A stretch of 5,639 nt of DNA from Chloroflexi bacterium RBG_16_70_13 (GCA_001795245.1 MGOD01000030.1:3955-9593), one strand, 5' to 3'; counted from the stretch's first letter, positions 1-5,639 are shown. Notes: generated by a model not told the origin, from the letters alone. Translations and numbers: made by a program.

Positions 1-296
1 TCGGCCCTTGCATACGTGAACGCGGTCGTGGCGGCGAGGCCGTAGATGGCCCCGAGCGAGGCGATGATCCCGAGCAGGGACCCGGCCCGGGCCGGCGTGA
101 AGCGCGGCAGCCGAGTCGGCCGCGGCAGCCGGATCCGGGGAAGGGCCCGCCCGCTCGAGGCGATGCCGCGGCCGGGATGGGGCCTGCCGGCCCGGTCCGA
201 GCGAGTCGCGTCGGGCCGGTGGTCCGGCGAGGCGGACTCGGTGACGCGGCGCACGCCTGACGGGCGCGGTCCGGGGCGGGGTCGGGGGAGCCTCAT
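1..296 (-). CDS. ftsQ: Cell division protein FtsQ, N-terminal part (runs off the window)
   Basis: The first 98 codons are visible from an ATG at 296. Residues 1-70 are a very Arg/Pro-rich, presumably disordered cytoplasmic tail (MRLPRPRPGPRPSG at the start, RIRLPRPTRLPRF at about 54-66). One hydrophobic segment follows at about 72-93 (GSLLGIIASLGAIYGLAATTAF), after which the window ends. A basic tail plus a single N-terminal membrane anchor directly downstream of ddl is the FtsQ/DivIB layout and gene order. The periplasmic POTRA and beta domains that would prove it lie outside the window, so the name rests on topology and synteny. In the family, FtsQ is a single-pass divisome protein that links early and late division proteins (with FtsB and FtsL in well-studied species). 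The start was chosen because it is the ATG in frame with the membrane segment and because it overlaps the stop of an upstream mini-ORF in the tandem repeat. A TGAGG Shine-Dalgarno-like element sits 8 nt upstream. The two other repeat ATGs (310, 324) are out of frame. Confidence 0.82.
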   Translation of the reverse strand, partial: MRLPRPRPGPRPSGVRRVTESASPDHRPDATRSDRAGRPHPGRGIASSGRALPRIRLPRPTRLPRFTPARAGSLLGIIASLGAIYGLAATTAFTYARA

Positions 297-332
297 CGGA
301 GCGGCCTCATCGGAGCGGCCTCATCGGAGCAG
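291..332 (-). repeat. Three tandem 14-bp units at the ddl/ftsQ junction, carrying two mini-ORFs
   Basis: Read on the minus strand, three units follow each other at 332-319, 318-305 and 304-291. The last two are identical (CCGCTCCGATGAGG) and the first differs at one base (CTG instead of CCG). Each unit contains ATGA. The first ATGA holds the ddl stop (323-321) overlapping an ATG at 324. That ATG reads MRPLR and stops at 309-307, where the TGA overlaps the ATG at 310. This second ATG again reads MRPLR and stops at 295-293, overlapping the ftsQ ATG at 296. Each copy also supplies a GAGG 8 nt before the next ATG. Because 14 leaves remainder 2 on division by 3, every copied ATGA closes the reading frame opened by the one before. 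The simplest origin is slippage duplication of an ancestral ATGA overlap between ddl and ftsQ. Translation of the mini-ORFs is inference. Confidence 0.9.
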
Positions 333-1448
333 GTCGCTCGGGCGGATGGGACCAGGCGGGCGGTCGGCGTGGCGCTCGAGGGCGAGCTCGATGAGCCGCC
401 GGCAGACCGTGGCGAAGTCGAGGCCGCCCTCCGCCGGCATCGTCGGGAAGAGGCTGATCGGGGTGAAGCCCGGGATCGTGTTGATCTCGGACAGGAACGG
501 CTCGTCTCCCCGGACCAGGAAGTCGACCCGGGCGAAGCCCTCGGCCCCGACCGACCTGTAGGCGTCCCGGGCGAGCTTGCGGATCGTTGCTCGGAGCTGT
601 TCGGTGACCTCGGCCCGGGTCGAGGTCTCGGACAGGCCAGGGGTGTACTTCGCCTCGAAGTCGTAGAACTCGTGGCCGGCGACGATCTCGCCAGGGCCGT
701 AGATCCCCAGCGGCGGTTCCGTGCCGATGATCGAGACCTCGAGGTCGCGAGCGCCGGCGAGATACGTCTCGGCGAGGGCCAGGCTGTCGAACCGGAAGGC
801 CACCTCGAGGGCTGCGGCCCGCTCGCCCGGCCCGTGCGCGAGGGTCATCCCGACCGAGCTCCCGAGCCGGGCCGGCTTGATCATGAGCCGCGGCTCCCCG
901 GCCCCGGCGGCGAAGGCCTCGAGCTCGTCGAGGACGGCGTCGCGCTCGGCGCGCCAGCGGGCGATGCGGACCTCGCGCCAGTCGACGACCGGCAGCCCCA
1001 GCCCTCGCCAGATCCGCTTCTGCATCCCCTTGTCCATGCCGATCGCCGAGCCCAGGACCCCCGAGCCCGTGTAGGCCACGCCGGCCACGTCGAGGAGGGC
1101 CTGGACCGTACCGTCCTCGCCGAACGGGCCGTGGAGGGCGATGAAGATGACCGGCGGCGGCGCGGCAGCCGCGAGGCGGTCGATCGCGGCGCCGACTCGG
1201 ACCGGCCCCTCCGCGCCGAGCGACGGCGGGTCGTCGTACGTGGCCCCTGGTCGACCGCCACGCTCGTGGTCGGCCGGCAGCCACCACCAGCGGCCTTCGA
1301 GATCGATGAGGACCTGGGAGACCTCGAAGCCGTCCGCGCGGAGGGCGTCCGCGATCGCCGTGCCGGACACGATCGAGACGTCGTGCTCGGCTGACGGACC
1401 GCCAAGGAGGACGACGATCGGCGGGCGGGCGTCGAGAGGACTGGTCAC
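321..1448 (-). CDS. ddl: D-alanine--D-alanine ligase
   Basis: This 375-residue ATP-grasp enzyme would join two D-Ala molecules in the cytoplasm, making the dipeptide that MurF adds to the UDP-MurNAc tripeptide. The N-terminal domain shows GGPSAEHDVSIVSG at 16-29, with the substrate-binding Glu at 21, and ALHGPFGEDG at 104-113. The central domain has IKPARLGSSVGM (190-201), with the ATP-contacting Lys and the Ser pair. The omega-loop region has EFYDFEAKYTPG (260-271); its Tyr (267) is typical of true D-Ala-D-Ala ligases and argues against a D-lactate-type VanA ligase. The C-terminal part has ARVDFLV (306-312) and FLSEINTIPGFTP (318-330), giving the catalytic Arg307 and metal ligands Asp309, Glu321 and Asn323. 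The start is a GTG at 1448: a GGAGG lies 6 nt upstream, and the GTGA overlaps the murB stop by 4 nt, a coupled junction. Length is normal for the family. The TGA stop at 323-321 lies inside the first copy of the 14-bp repeat. Confidence 0.97.
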   Translation of the reverse strand: MTSPLDARPPIVVLLGGPSAEHDVSIVSGTAIADALRADGFEVSQVLIDLEGRWWWLPADHERGGRPGATYDDPPSLGAEGPVRVGAAIDRLAAAAPPPVIFIALHGPFGEDGTVQALLDVAGVAYTGSGVLGSAIGMDKGMQKRIWRGLGLPVVDWREVRIARWRAERDAVLDELEAFAAGAGEPRLMIKPARLGSSVGMTLAHGPGERAAALEVAFRFDSLALAETYLAGARDLEVSIIGTEPPLGIYGPGEIVAGHEFYDFEAKYTPGLSETSTRAEVTEQLRATIRKLARDAYRSVGAEGFARVDFLVRGDEPFLSEINTIPGFTPISLFPTMPAEGGLDFATVCRRLIELALERHADRPPGPIRPSDLLR

Positions 1449-2425
1449 GTGACGCCTCCGGGCTCGTCGGCCGGCCACGGCCAGCCGGTCCAGTCGCCGA
1501 CGAACTCGACCTCGAAGCGGAGATCGATCCCGTCGGTCGCCCGAATCGTCGCACGGACGTGATCGGCGAGCCTTCGGACGTCGGCCGCCAGGCTGCCCTT
1601 CTCGCTGATGATGAAGTTGGCGTGCTTCTCGCTGACGCTCGCGCCGCCGATCCGGAACCCCTTCAGGCCCGCCCGGTCGATGAGGAGGCCGGCGGCGGGG
1701 CCATCGTCCGGGTTCCGGAAGACGCTGCCCGCCGAGGGCAGGCCGAGCGGCTGATGCGCCTGGCGCCATCGACGGATGTCGTCGAGCCGCTCGCGGATGA
1801 CGTCGGCCGGCTCGGGGGTCAGCCGGAACGTCGCGCCGGCGACGACCTCTCTGAAAGCGGCGTCCGCCTGATGCTTGAAGCGGCTGTCGCGATAGGCCAG
1901 GCCGAGCTCCGCCGCCGGGACCCGGGCCTCGGTGCCGTCGGCCAGGAGGACGTCGGCGCTCTCCAGGACCGCAGCGACGTCGCTGCCGTGGGCGCCGGCG
2001 TTGGCCCAGACGGCGCCGCCGACCGTGCCCGGGATGGCCAGGCCGAATTCGAGCCCGGACAGGCCGGCCTTCTGGGCCTCGGTGGCCGCCCGGGCCATCG
2101 GGACACCGGCCGCCGCGATGTACCGGTCGCCGTCGACGCGGGACTGCTCGGCCCGGACGTGGACGACGAGGCCCCGGAGGCCGCGGTCGGAGACGACGAC
2201 GTTGCTCCCCCGGCCGAGGATGAAGAGCGGGATCCCGCGGCTCCGGGCGAAGCGGACGAGGCCCCGCAGCTCGAACCCGTTCCGCGCGGTCGCAAGGAGG
2301 TCTGCGCGCCCGCCGACGCGCATCGTCGTGAGGTTGGCCAGCGGCGCGTCGCGGTCGGCCCTCACCCCGAGGCGGCGGGCGAGCTCCGCCTGCAGCGCGA
2401 GCGTGTCGTGGGCGGGCGTCGTCAT
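1445..2425 (-). CDS. murB: UDP-N-acetylenolpyruvoylglucosamine reductase MurB
   Basis: This 326-residue FAD enzyme would use NADPH to reduce enolpyruvyl-UDP-GlcNAc to UDP-MurNAc, the committed cytoplasmic step of peptidoglycan synthesis. FAD-binding motifs are visible in order: TMRVGGRADLL (34-44), LGRGSNVVVSDRGLRGLVV (70-88) and GLEFGLAIPGTVGGAVWANAG (about 124-144). YRDSRFK (178-184) carries the substrate-binding Arg179. LPSAGSVFRNP (229-239) carries Ser234, the proton donor of the family, and RFEVEFVGDW near the end gives Glu305, which matches the C-terminal catalytic Glu of E. coli MurB. The length suggests the shorter type II form. The start is the ATG at 2425, 7 nt after the murG stop; the frame is open further upstream, but that part is an out-of-frame shadow of murG. 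The stop overlaps the ddl GTG (GTGA). In many dcw clusters murC sits just before murB; here murG does. Confidence 0.97.
   Translation of the reverse strand: MTTPAHDTLALQAELARRLGVRADRDAPLANLTTMRVGGRADLLATARNGFELRGLVRFARSRGIPLFILGRGSNVVVSDRGLRGLVVHVRAEQSRVDGDRYIAAAGVPMARAATEAQKAGLSGLEFGLAIPGTVGGAVWANAGAHGSDVAAVLESADVLLADGTEARVPAAELGLAYRDSRFKHQADAAFREVVAGATFRLTPEPADVIRERLDDIRRWRQAHQPLGLPSAGSVFRNPDDGPAAGLLIDRAGLKGFRIGGASVSEKHANFIISEKGSLAADVRRLADHVRATIRATDGIDLRFEVEFVGDWTGWPWPADEPGGVT
1455..1459 (-). promoter_or_regulatory. Ribosome binding site of ddl (GGAGG)
   Basis: GGAGG on the minus strand, inside the last codons of murB, 6 nt before the GTG at 1448. It is one of the two strongest Shine-Dalgarno matches in the window and decides the ddl start: the frame stays open for 107 codons upstream, but that stretch merely shadows murB. 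Confidence 0.85.
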
Positions 2426-2435
2426 GTCATCGTCA
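2422..2435 (-). promoter_or_regulatory. murG/murB junction with a two-codon mini-ORF
   Basis: After the murG stop TGA (2435-2433) comes an ATG at 2430 that reads M-T and stops at 2424-2422. That stop overlaps the murB ATG at 2425 as ATGA. No clear Shine-Dalgarno precedes murB (only GGGCGGGTGA some 9-18 nt upstream), so murB may depend on ribosomes that finish murG and reinitiate. The mini-ORF may be chance. If ribosomes rarely complete murG because of its internal TGA, murB translation could suffer as well; that is inference. Confidence 0.4.
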
Positions 2436-3590
2436 CCCGCCCATCCCTTCGCCCCGCGCGATCCGCGCGACGGTCCCGGCGTCGGGCAGCGGCCGACGCT
2501 CGGCCAGGGCCACGAGGAGGGTCGCGACCGCGTCGGCTGCGGCCGGCCGGCCGAGCCCCCGGGCGGCCGCCGACATCGCCGCATGCGTGGCCGGGTCGTC
2601 GAGGATGGCAGCCGCGGCCAGGAGGGCCGGCCCGTCGAGGTCCTCGTCCTCGATGAGGCGCGCCGCTCCGGCCTCGACGAGGCGAACGGCATTGGCCCGC
2701 TGATGACCCGCCGCATGGGGATAGGGCACGACGATCATCGGCAACCCGAGCGCGGTCACCTCGGCGAGCGTCGACGAGCCGGCTCGGCCGAGGACGAGAT
2801 CCGCCGCCGCGAGCGCCGCGAGCATCTCATCGCGCAGGTAGGGCTCGGGCCGGTAGCGGGCCTGGACGTCAGCCGGGAGCCGTCCCCGGGCCGCGAGGGC
2901 CGCCGCGTACCCCTCGTCGCCCGTCACGTGGATGAGGTGGATTCGCTCGACGAGGCGAGGCAGGGCCTCGGCAACCGCGGCGTTGAACCGCCTGACCGCC
3001 TGGGAGCCGCCGAACACGAGGAGGACGCGGCCGCCCGCCGGGATGCCGAGCCGCTCACGGGCCGCGAGGCGGTCGACCCCGCGGGTGTCCCGGATCGGGG
3101 TGCCCGTCTCGAAGCACGGCCGGCCGCCGCCGAGCGCGGCGCAGGTCTCGGGGAAGGAGACCGCGATCGCGCTCGCCAGCCCGGCGGTGACCCGGACGCT
3201 CCGCCCGGGGATCACGTTGCCCTCCCACAGGAGGACCGGGATCCGGAGGATCGCCGCCGCCAGGAGGACCGGGATCGCGACGTAGCCGCCGGTCGTGAAG
3301 ATCGCCGCGGGCCGGCGGCGCGCGAGGAGAACGAGCGCCTGCGGGACGGACAGCGCCAGACGGGCGGGATCCAGGACGAGGTGGATGTCGCGCTCGACGG
3401 TCCGGAGCGAGCGGAGGGCGAGCCGGCGCAGGGGGATGCCGGCCCCTCGGACGATCCGGTCCTCCAGGCCTCGGTGCCCTCAGAGCCAGGCGAGATCAGG
3501 CGGGCTCGGTCGGCGTCGGAGGGAGTCCGCGACGGCGAGAGCCGGGTAGATGTGGCCGCCCGTTCCCCCGCCCGCGATCAGCAGGCGCAT
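2433..3590 (-). pseudogene. murG: MurG glycosyltransferase gene interrupted by one in-frame TGA
   Basis: MurG transfers GlcNAc from UDP-GlcNAc to lipid I on the inner membrane face, making lipid II. Read from the ATG at 3590, which has a strong AGGAG, the gene spans 385 codons in a single frame with one stop, TGA, at codon 37 (3482-3480). Before it lies the glycine-rich acceptor-domain loop AGGGTGGHIYP (6-16). After it come GHRGLEDRIVRGAGIP (38-53), TTGGYVAIP (99-107), WEGNVIPG (122-129), GTPIR (163-167), FGGSQ (193-197), and the donor-domain signature RAGSSTLAE (269-277) with HQRAN (296-300), holding the UDP-GlcNAc-contacting Glu277 and Gln297. Aligned with E. coli WLGT, codon 37 is the conserved Gly, so GGA to TGA is one substitution. 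The first usual in-frame start after the stop is GTG at 3215 (codon 126). A product from there, about 260 residues, lacks the GGTGGH loop and should be inactive, yet a gene caller may report it. HEQN of E. coli reads WEGN here. Alternatives are sequencing error, recent nonsense mutation or, unlikely, recoding. Confidence 0.9.
3480..3482 (-). other. In-frame TGA at codon 37 of murG
   Basis: Minus-strand context is TGG CTC TGA GGG CAC CGA GGC CTG, read W-L-stop-G-H-R-G-L-E. The frame is the same on both sides, so no indel is needed. The other genes whose ends are visible (murD, ftsW, murG, murB, ddl) all stop with TGA, so UGA is a working stop codon here and genome-wide reassignment does not fit. 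Confidence 0.95.
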
Positions 3591-4938
3591 CGGTCTCCTG
3601 GTTGGTCCGCTCCACCGTCTCGCGCGAGATCGACAGCAGGATCCCGGCCGCGGCGAAGCTGATGATGAGCGACGAGCCGCCCGCGCTGATGAACGGGAGG
3701 GTGATCCCGGTCACCGGCAGGAGCGCCACGACGACCCCGATGTTGATGAATGCCTGGATGCAGATCCAGGCCGTGATCCCGAGGGCGAGCAGCGCCCCAA
3801 ACGTGTCGGGCGCCCGGAGCGCCGTCCGGATGCCCGCATACGCGAGGAGCAGGAAGAGGACGACGACGAGCCCCGCCCCGACGAACCCGAACTCCTCGCC
3901 GATGATCGCGAAGATGAAGTCGTTCCAGGCGTTCGGGAGGTAGAGGCCGCCGGCGAGCTTGCTCTCGCCGAGCCCGGCGCCGAAGACCCCACCGAGCCCC
4001 AGGGCGAGGAGCCCCTGGATCGTGTGGAAGCCGGTTCCCAGCGGATCCTGCCACGGGTCGAGGAACGTCCGGATTCGCTGAAGCTGGTACTCGCGCAGGC
4101 CCACGACGAGGGCCGCGACGACGCCCAGCACGGCCATCGCCCCGAACTGCCAGAGCCGCGCCCCGGAGACGAAGAACATGGCGAAGGCGGTCGCCGCGAT
4201 CACCGTCGTCGTGCCGAGGTCCGGCTCCCGGAAGACGAGCCCGACGACGGGCAGGGTGATGAGCAGGAACGGGATCGTGCCGCTCCGGAAGCCCGCGATC
4301 CGGGTCCCGCGCGAGGCCAACCAATGGGCGAGGTAGACGACGAGCGCGAGCTTTGCGATCTCGGCGGGATGGATCGCCGGCAACGGCCCGATGACCAGCC
4401 AGCGGGCCGATCCGCCGACGACCCGGCCGAGGCCCGGAACGAAGACGAGGACGAGGAGCACGACCGCGGCCAGGTAGGCGACGAGCGACACGAGCCGGAG
4501 GTAGCGATAGTCCAGCCGCATGACCACGAGCATCGTCAGCACGCCGAGCGCGCCCCACAGGATCTGGGGGCCGACGATCGCGAGCGTATCGTCCTGCTGG
4601 ACGTAGGCCCGCATCGCCGACGATGAGTAGACCATCAGGATCCCGATCGCCGAGAGCGCGACGACGGCGATGAGGATCGACCAGTCCGGCTGGTGATGCT
4701 CGCGTCGCAGGATGAGGTCCGGCTTCGCCGCCGCGGCGCGGGGCATGCCGGGTCGACGGCCGATCGCCGGGGCATGGTCCCTGACGCCCTGACCAGCGCG
4801 GTCTGGCTGGCCGGCCCTTGCCGTCCCGGGCGAGCCGTGGTTGCCGCCGCACCGTCGCGGGAGCGGCACCGCCCGCGGCGCGGGTGTCGCCGAGGCGGAC
4901 GTCCGGAGGCCGGGCAACGAGCGGCGCATGAGGCCCAT
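3496..4938 (-). CDS. ftsW: Septal peptidoglycan glycosyltransferase FtsW (SEDS family)
   Basis: This 480-residue polytopic membrane protein with about ten hydrophobic segments from residue 87 to 447 would polymerise lipid II at the division site with a class B penicillin-binding protein. SEDS motifs are clear: RWLVIGPLPAIHPAEIAKLA (179-198), REPDLGTT (237-244), FLDPWQDPLGTGFHTIQ (292-308), with Asp298 in the place of the catalytic Asp of the family, LPNAWNDFIFAIIGEEFGF (334-352) and LLPVTGITLPFISAGGSSL near the C-terminus. The final GGSSL and the gene position favour FtsW over RodA. The ATG at 4938 shares its A with the murD stop (TGATG) and has an AGGG 7 nt upstream. Residues 1-64 are Arg/Pro/Gly-rich without a recognisable motif; an in-frame ATG at 4746 (codon 65, PGMPRAAAAK) is an alternative start with a poor Shine-Dalgarno. 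The last 31 residues, also Arg/Gly/Pro-rich, are encoded over the beginning of murG in another frame. Confidence 0.95.
   Translation of the reverse strand: MGLMRRSLPGLRTSASATPAPRAVPLPRRCGGNHGSPGTARAGQPDRAGQGVRDHAPAIGRRPGMPRAAAAKPDLILRREHHQPDWSILIAVVALSAIGILMVYSSSAMRAYVQQDDTLAIVGPQILWGALGVLTMLVVMRLDYRYLRLVSLVAYLAAVVLLVLVFVPGLGRVVGGSARWLVIGPLPAIHPAEIAKLALVVYLAHWLASRGTRIAGFRSGTIPFLLITLPVVGLVFREPDLGTTTVIAATAFAMFFVSGARLWQFGAMAVLGVVAALVVGLREYQLQRIRTFLDPWQDPLGTGFHTIQGLLALGLGGVFGAGLGESKLAGGLYLPNAWNDFIFAIIGEEFGFVGAGLVVVLFLLLAYAGIRTALRAPDTFGALLALGITAWICIQAFINIGVVVALLPVTGITLPFISAGGSSLIISFAAAGILLSISRETVERTNQETDAPADRGRGNGRPHLPGSRRRGLPPTPTEPA
3595..3599 (-). promoter_or_regulatory. Ribosome binding site of murG (AGGAG)
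   Basis: AGGAG on the minus strand, 4 nt before the ATG at 3590, inside the ftsW coding region (codons for T-N-Q-E-T). It supports 3590 as the real murG start, because the residues that follow at once contain GGTGGH, and it shows that murG begins well before ftsW ends. Confidence 0.85.
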
Positions 4939-5639
4939 CAGCCGGCCCTGGCGGCGATGAGCCGCCGGACGGCGACCCGGAAGGCCCGGCCGCGGGCCTC
5001 GTAGTCGACGAACATGTCGAAGCTCGCCGCGGCCGGCGACAGGAGCACGGTCGCGAGCCGCTCCGCCGCTCCCCCACCCTCGGCAGGGGCGTCGGCGAGG
5101 GCCTTGCGGGCGATCGCGGTGGCGGTCGCGACGGCCGCGTCGAGCGTCGCCGCGCGCTCGATCCTCGCGAGCCCGGCGCCGGCGAACAGGCCGGCCAATG
5201 CCTCCGCCGATTCGCCGATCAGGACCGCGGCGCTCGCCCGCTCGGCGACAACGACGGCGAGATCGGACAGGTCGACGCCCTTGTCCCGGCCGCCGGCGAT
5301 GAGGACGACCGGCGCGGGGAACGCCCTGAGCGCCGCAATGACCGCATCGGGCTGGGTCCCCTGCGAGTCGTTGACATACCGGACCCCGCCGGCCACGGCC
5401 ACCGTCTCGAGCCGATGCTCCACCCCGCTGAAGCCCGCCGCGGCCCGGCGGATCGCGTCCGGCGCGACGCCGAGGAGGAGCGCCACGCTCACCGCGGCGA
5501 GGGCATTCGAGACGTTATGGGCGCCCGGGATCGCCAGCTCGTCTACGGGCATGATCCGGCCGCCTGGCCCGACCGCCGCCGGGCCCCCGCCTGCCAGCGG
5601 CAGGCGCTCGACGCCGGCCCCGACGATCCAGCCATCGAC
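4938..5639 (-). CDS. murD: UDP-N-acetylmuramoylalanine--D-glutamate ligase MurD, C-terminal half
   Basis: The frame is open from the window edge at 5639, and 233 residues are visible, roughly half of the usual 440-480. MurD is a cytoplasmic ATP-dependent Mur ligase that adds D-Glu to UDP-MurNAc-L-Ala. Numbered from the fragment's first residue, the end of the central domain shows PGAHNVSNALAA (38-49), the Mur-ligase HN..N motif. The C-terminal domain shows GVEHRLE (72-78), VNDSQGTQPDAV (89-100), LIAGGRDKG (113-121) with the expected Lys120, and LLSPAAASFDMF (199-210) followed by YEARGRAF. GGRDKG plus LLSPAxAS distinguishes MurD from MurC, MurE and MurF. The usual NDSKATN reads NDSQGTQ, with Gln for Lys and for Asn. 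An internal ATG at 5552 is not the start, since matching MurD sequence continues upstream of it. The TGA stop shares one base with the ftsW start. Confidence 0.95.
   Translation of the reverse strand, partial: VDGWIVGAGVERLPLAGGGPAAVGPGGRIMPVDELAIPGAHNVSNALAAVSVALLLGVAPDAIRRAAAGFSGVEHRLETVAVAGGVRYVNDSQGTQPDAVIAALRAFPAPVVLIAGGRDKGVDLSDLAVVVAERASAAVLIGESAEALAGLFAGAGLARIERAATLDAAVATATAIARKALADAPAEGGGAAERLATVLLSPAAASFDMFVDYEARGRAFRVAVRRLIAARAG
4946..4949 (-). promoter_or_regulatory. Possible ribosome binding site of ftsW (AGGG)
   Basis: AGGG on the minus strand, within the murD C-terminal codons, 7 nt before the ATG at 4938. It is a moderate match. With the TGATG stop/start contact it favours the long FtsW form over the ATG at 4746. 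Confidence 0.45.

Noticed and set aside
1449..1769. Upstream extension of ddl to 1769
   Set aside because: The extra 107 codons read murB out of frame and give Arg/Pro-rich sequence; the GTG at 1448 has a GGAGG and a classic 4-nt overlap.
2433..3215. A separate 260-residue gene starting at GTG 3215
   Set aside because: It begins in the middle of a continuous MurG homology (WEGN-V-IPG), with the missing N-terminal domain encoded directly upstream in the same frame; it is the remainder of murG, not an independent gene.
3229..3276. Direct repeat AGGAGGACCGGGATC (two copies about 33 nt apart)
   Set aside because: It encodes the repeated IPVLL peptide in a MurG helix region; codon preference explains the base identity and nothing suggests a mobile or regulatory element.
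3441..3470. Possible hairpin 9 nt after the murG TGA (GGCC and GGAC pairing with GTCC and GGCC), considered as a selenocysteine insertion element
   Set aside because: The stem is short and interrupted with a six-base loop, such pairings are common at this GC content, and the TGA replaces a conserved Gly, not a Cys. No selenoprotein logic applies to MurG.
1559..3662. Long open frames on the plus strand (for example 1559-2656 and 1932-3662, plus 369-1394 and 3550-4626)
   Set aside because: They lie antisense to murB, murG, ddl and ftsW, have low-complexity Arg/Asp/Glu/Pro-rich translations without known motifs, and are expected where a GC-rich gene rarely yields stop codons in other frames.
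5589..5605. Perfect 7-bp inverted repeat GCCTGCC-AGC-GGCAGGC, terminator-like
   Set aside because: It is inside the murD reading frame, has no T-run, and the gene continues for another 650 nt; best seen as coding coincidence.

Overview
The window is a very GC-rich (about 70% G+C by eye) piece of a bacterial division and cell wall (dcw) cluster. Every gene I can support lies on the minus strand, so the biological order runs from position 5639 down to 1: murD (C-terminal half), ftsW, murG, murB, ddl, ftsQ (N-terminal part). The organism makes peptidoglycan and has a GC-rich, TGA-favouring genome. Some motif variants (NDSQGTQ in MurD, WEGN in MurG, LPNAWNDFIFAI in FtsW) resemble what I recall from Chloroflexota, but that is memory, not a search, and other high-GC phyla are not excluded.

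Layout from high to low coordinates. 5639-4938 is MurD, cut by the window edge. 4938-3496 is FtsW, starting on the last base of the murD stop. 3590-2433 is murG, which starts inside ftsW (95 nt overlap) and carries an in-frame TGA at codon 37, at the place of a conserved glycine; everything before and after that codon stays in one frame and looks like normal MurG. 2425-1445 is MurB, 7 nt downstream. 1448-321 is Ddl, whose GTG start overlaps the murB stop by 4 nt. 296-1 is the start of FtsQ, separated from ddl by 24 nt of a 14-bp tandem repeat. No stretch over 300 nt lacks a gene. I see no internal promoter or terminator, so the block is probably one transcript with strong translational coupling.

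Together the genes cover late cytoplasmic precursor synthesis (MurB: UDP-MurNAc; Ddl: D-Ala-D-Ala; MurD: D-Glu addition), the lipid II step (MurG), septal glycan polymerisation (FtsW) and the divisome scaffold (FtsQ). murC, often found between murG and murB in dcw clusters, is not there.

Three points deserve most attention. First, the lone TGA in an otherwise intact, essential murG (real mutation, recoding or sequence error). Second, the 14-bp triplicate between ddl and ftsQ, which forms a chain of overlapping ATGA stop/start sites with two five-residue mini-ORFs. Third, the long ftsW/murG overlap. I see no mobile element, CRISPR array, RNA gene or wholly new system in this window.
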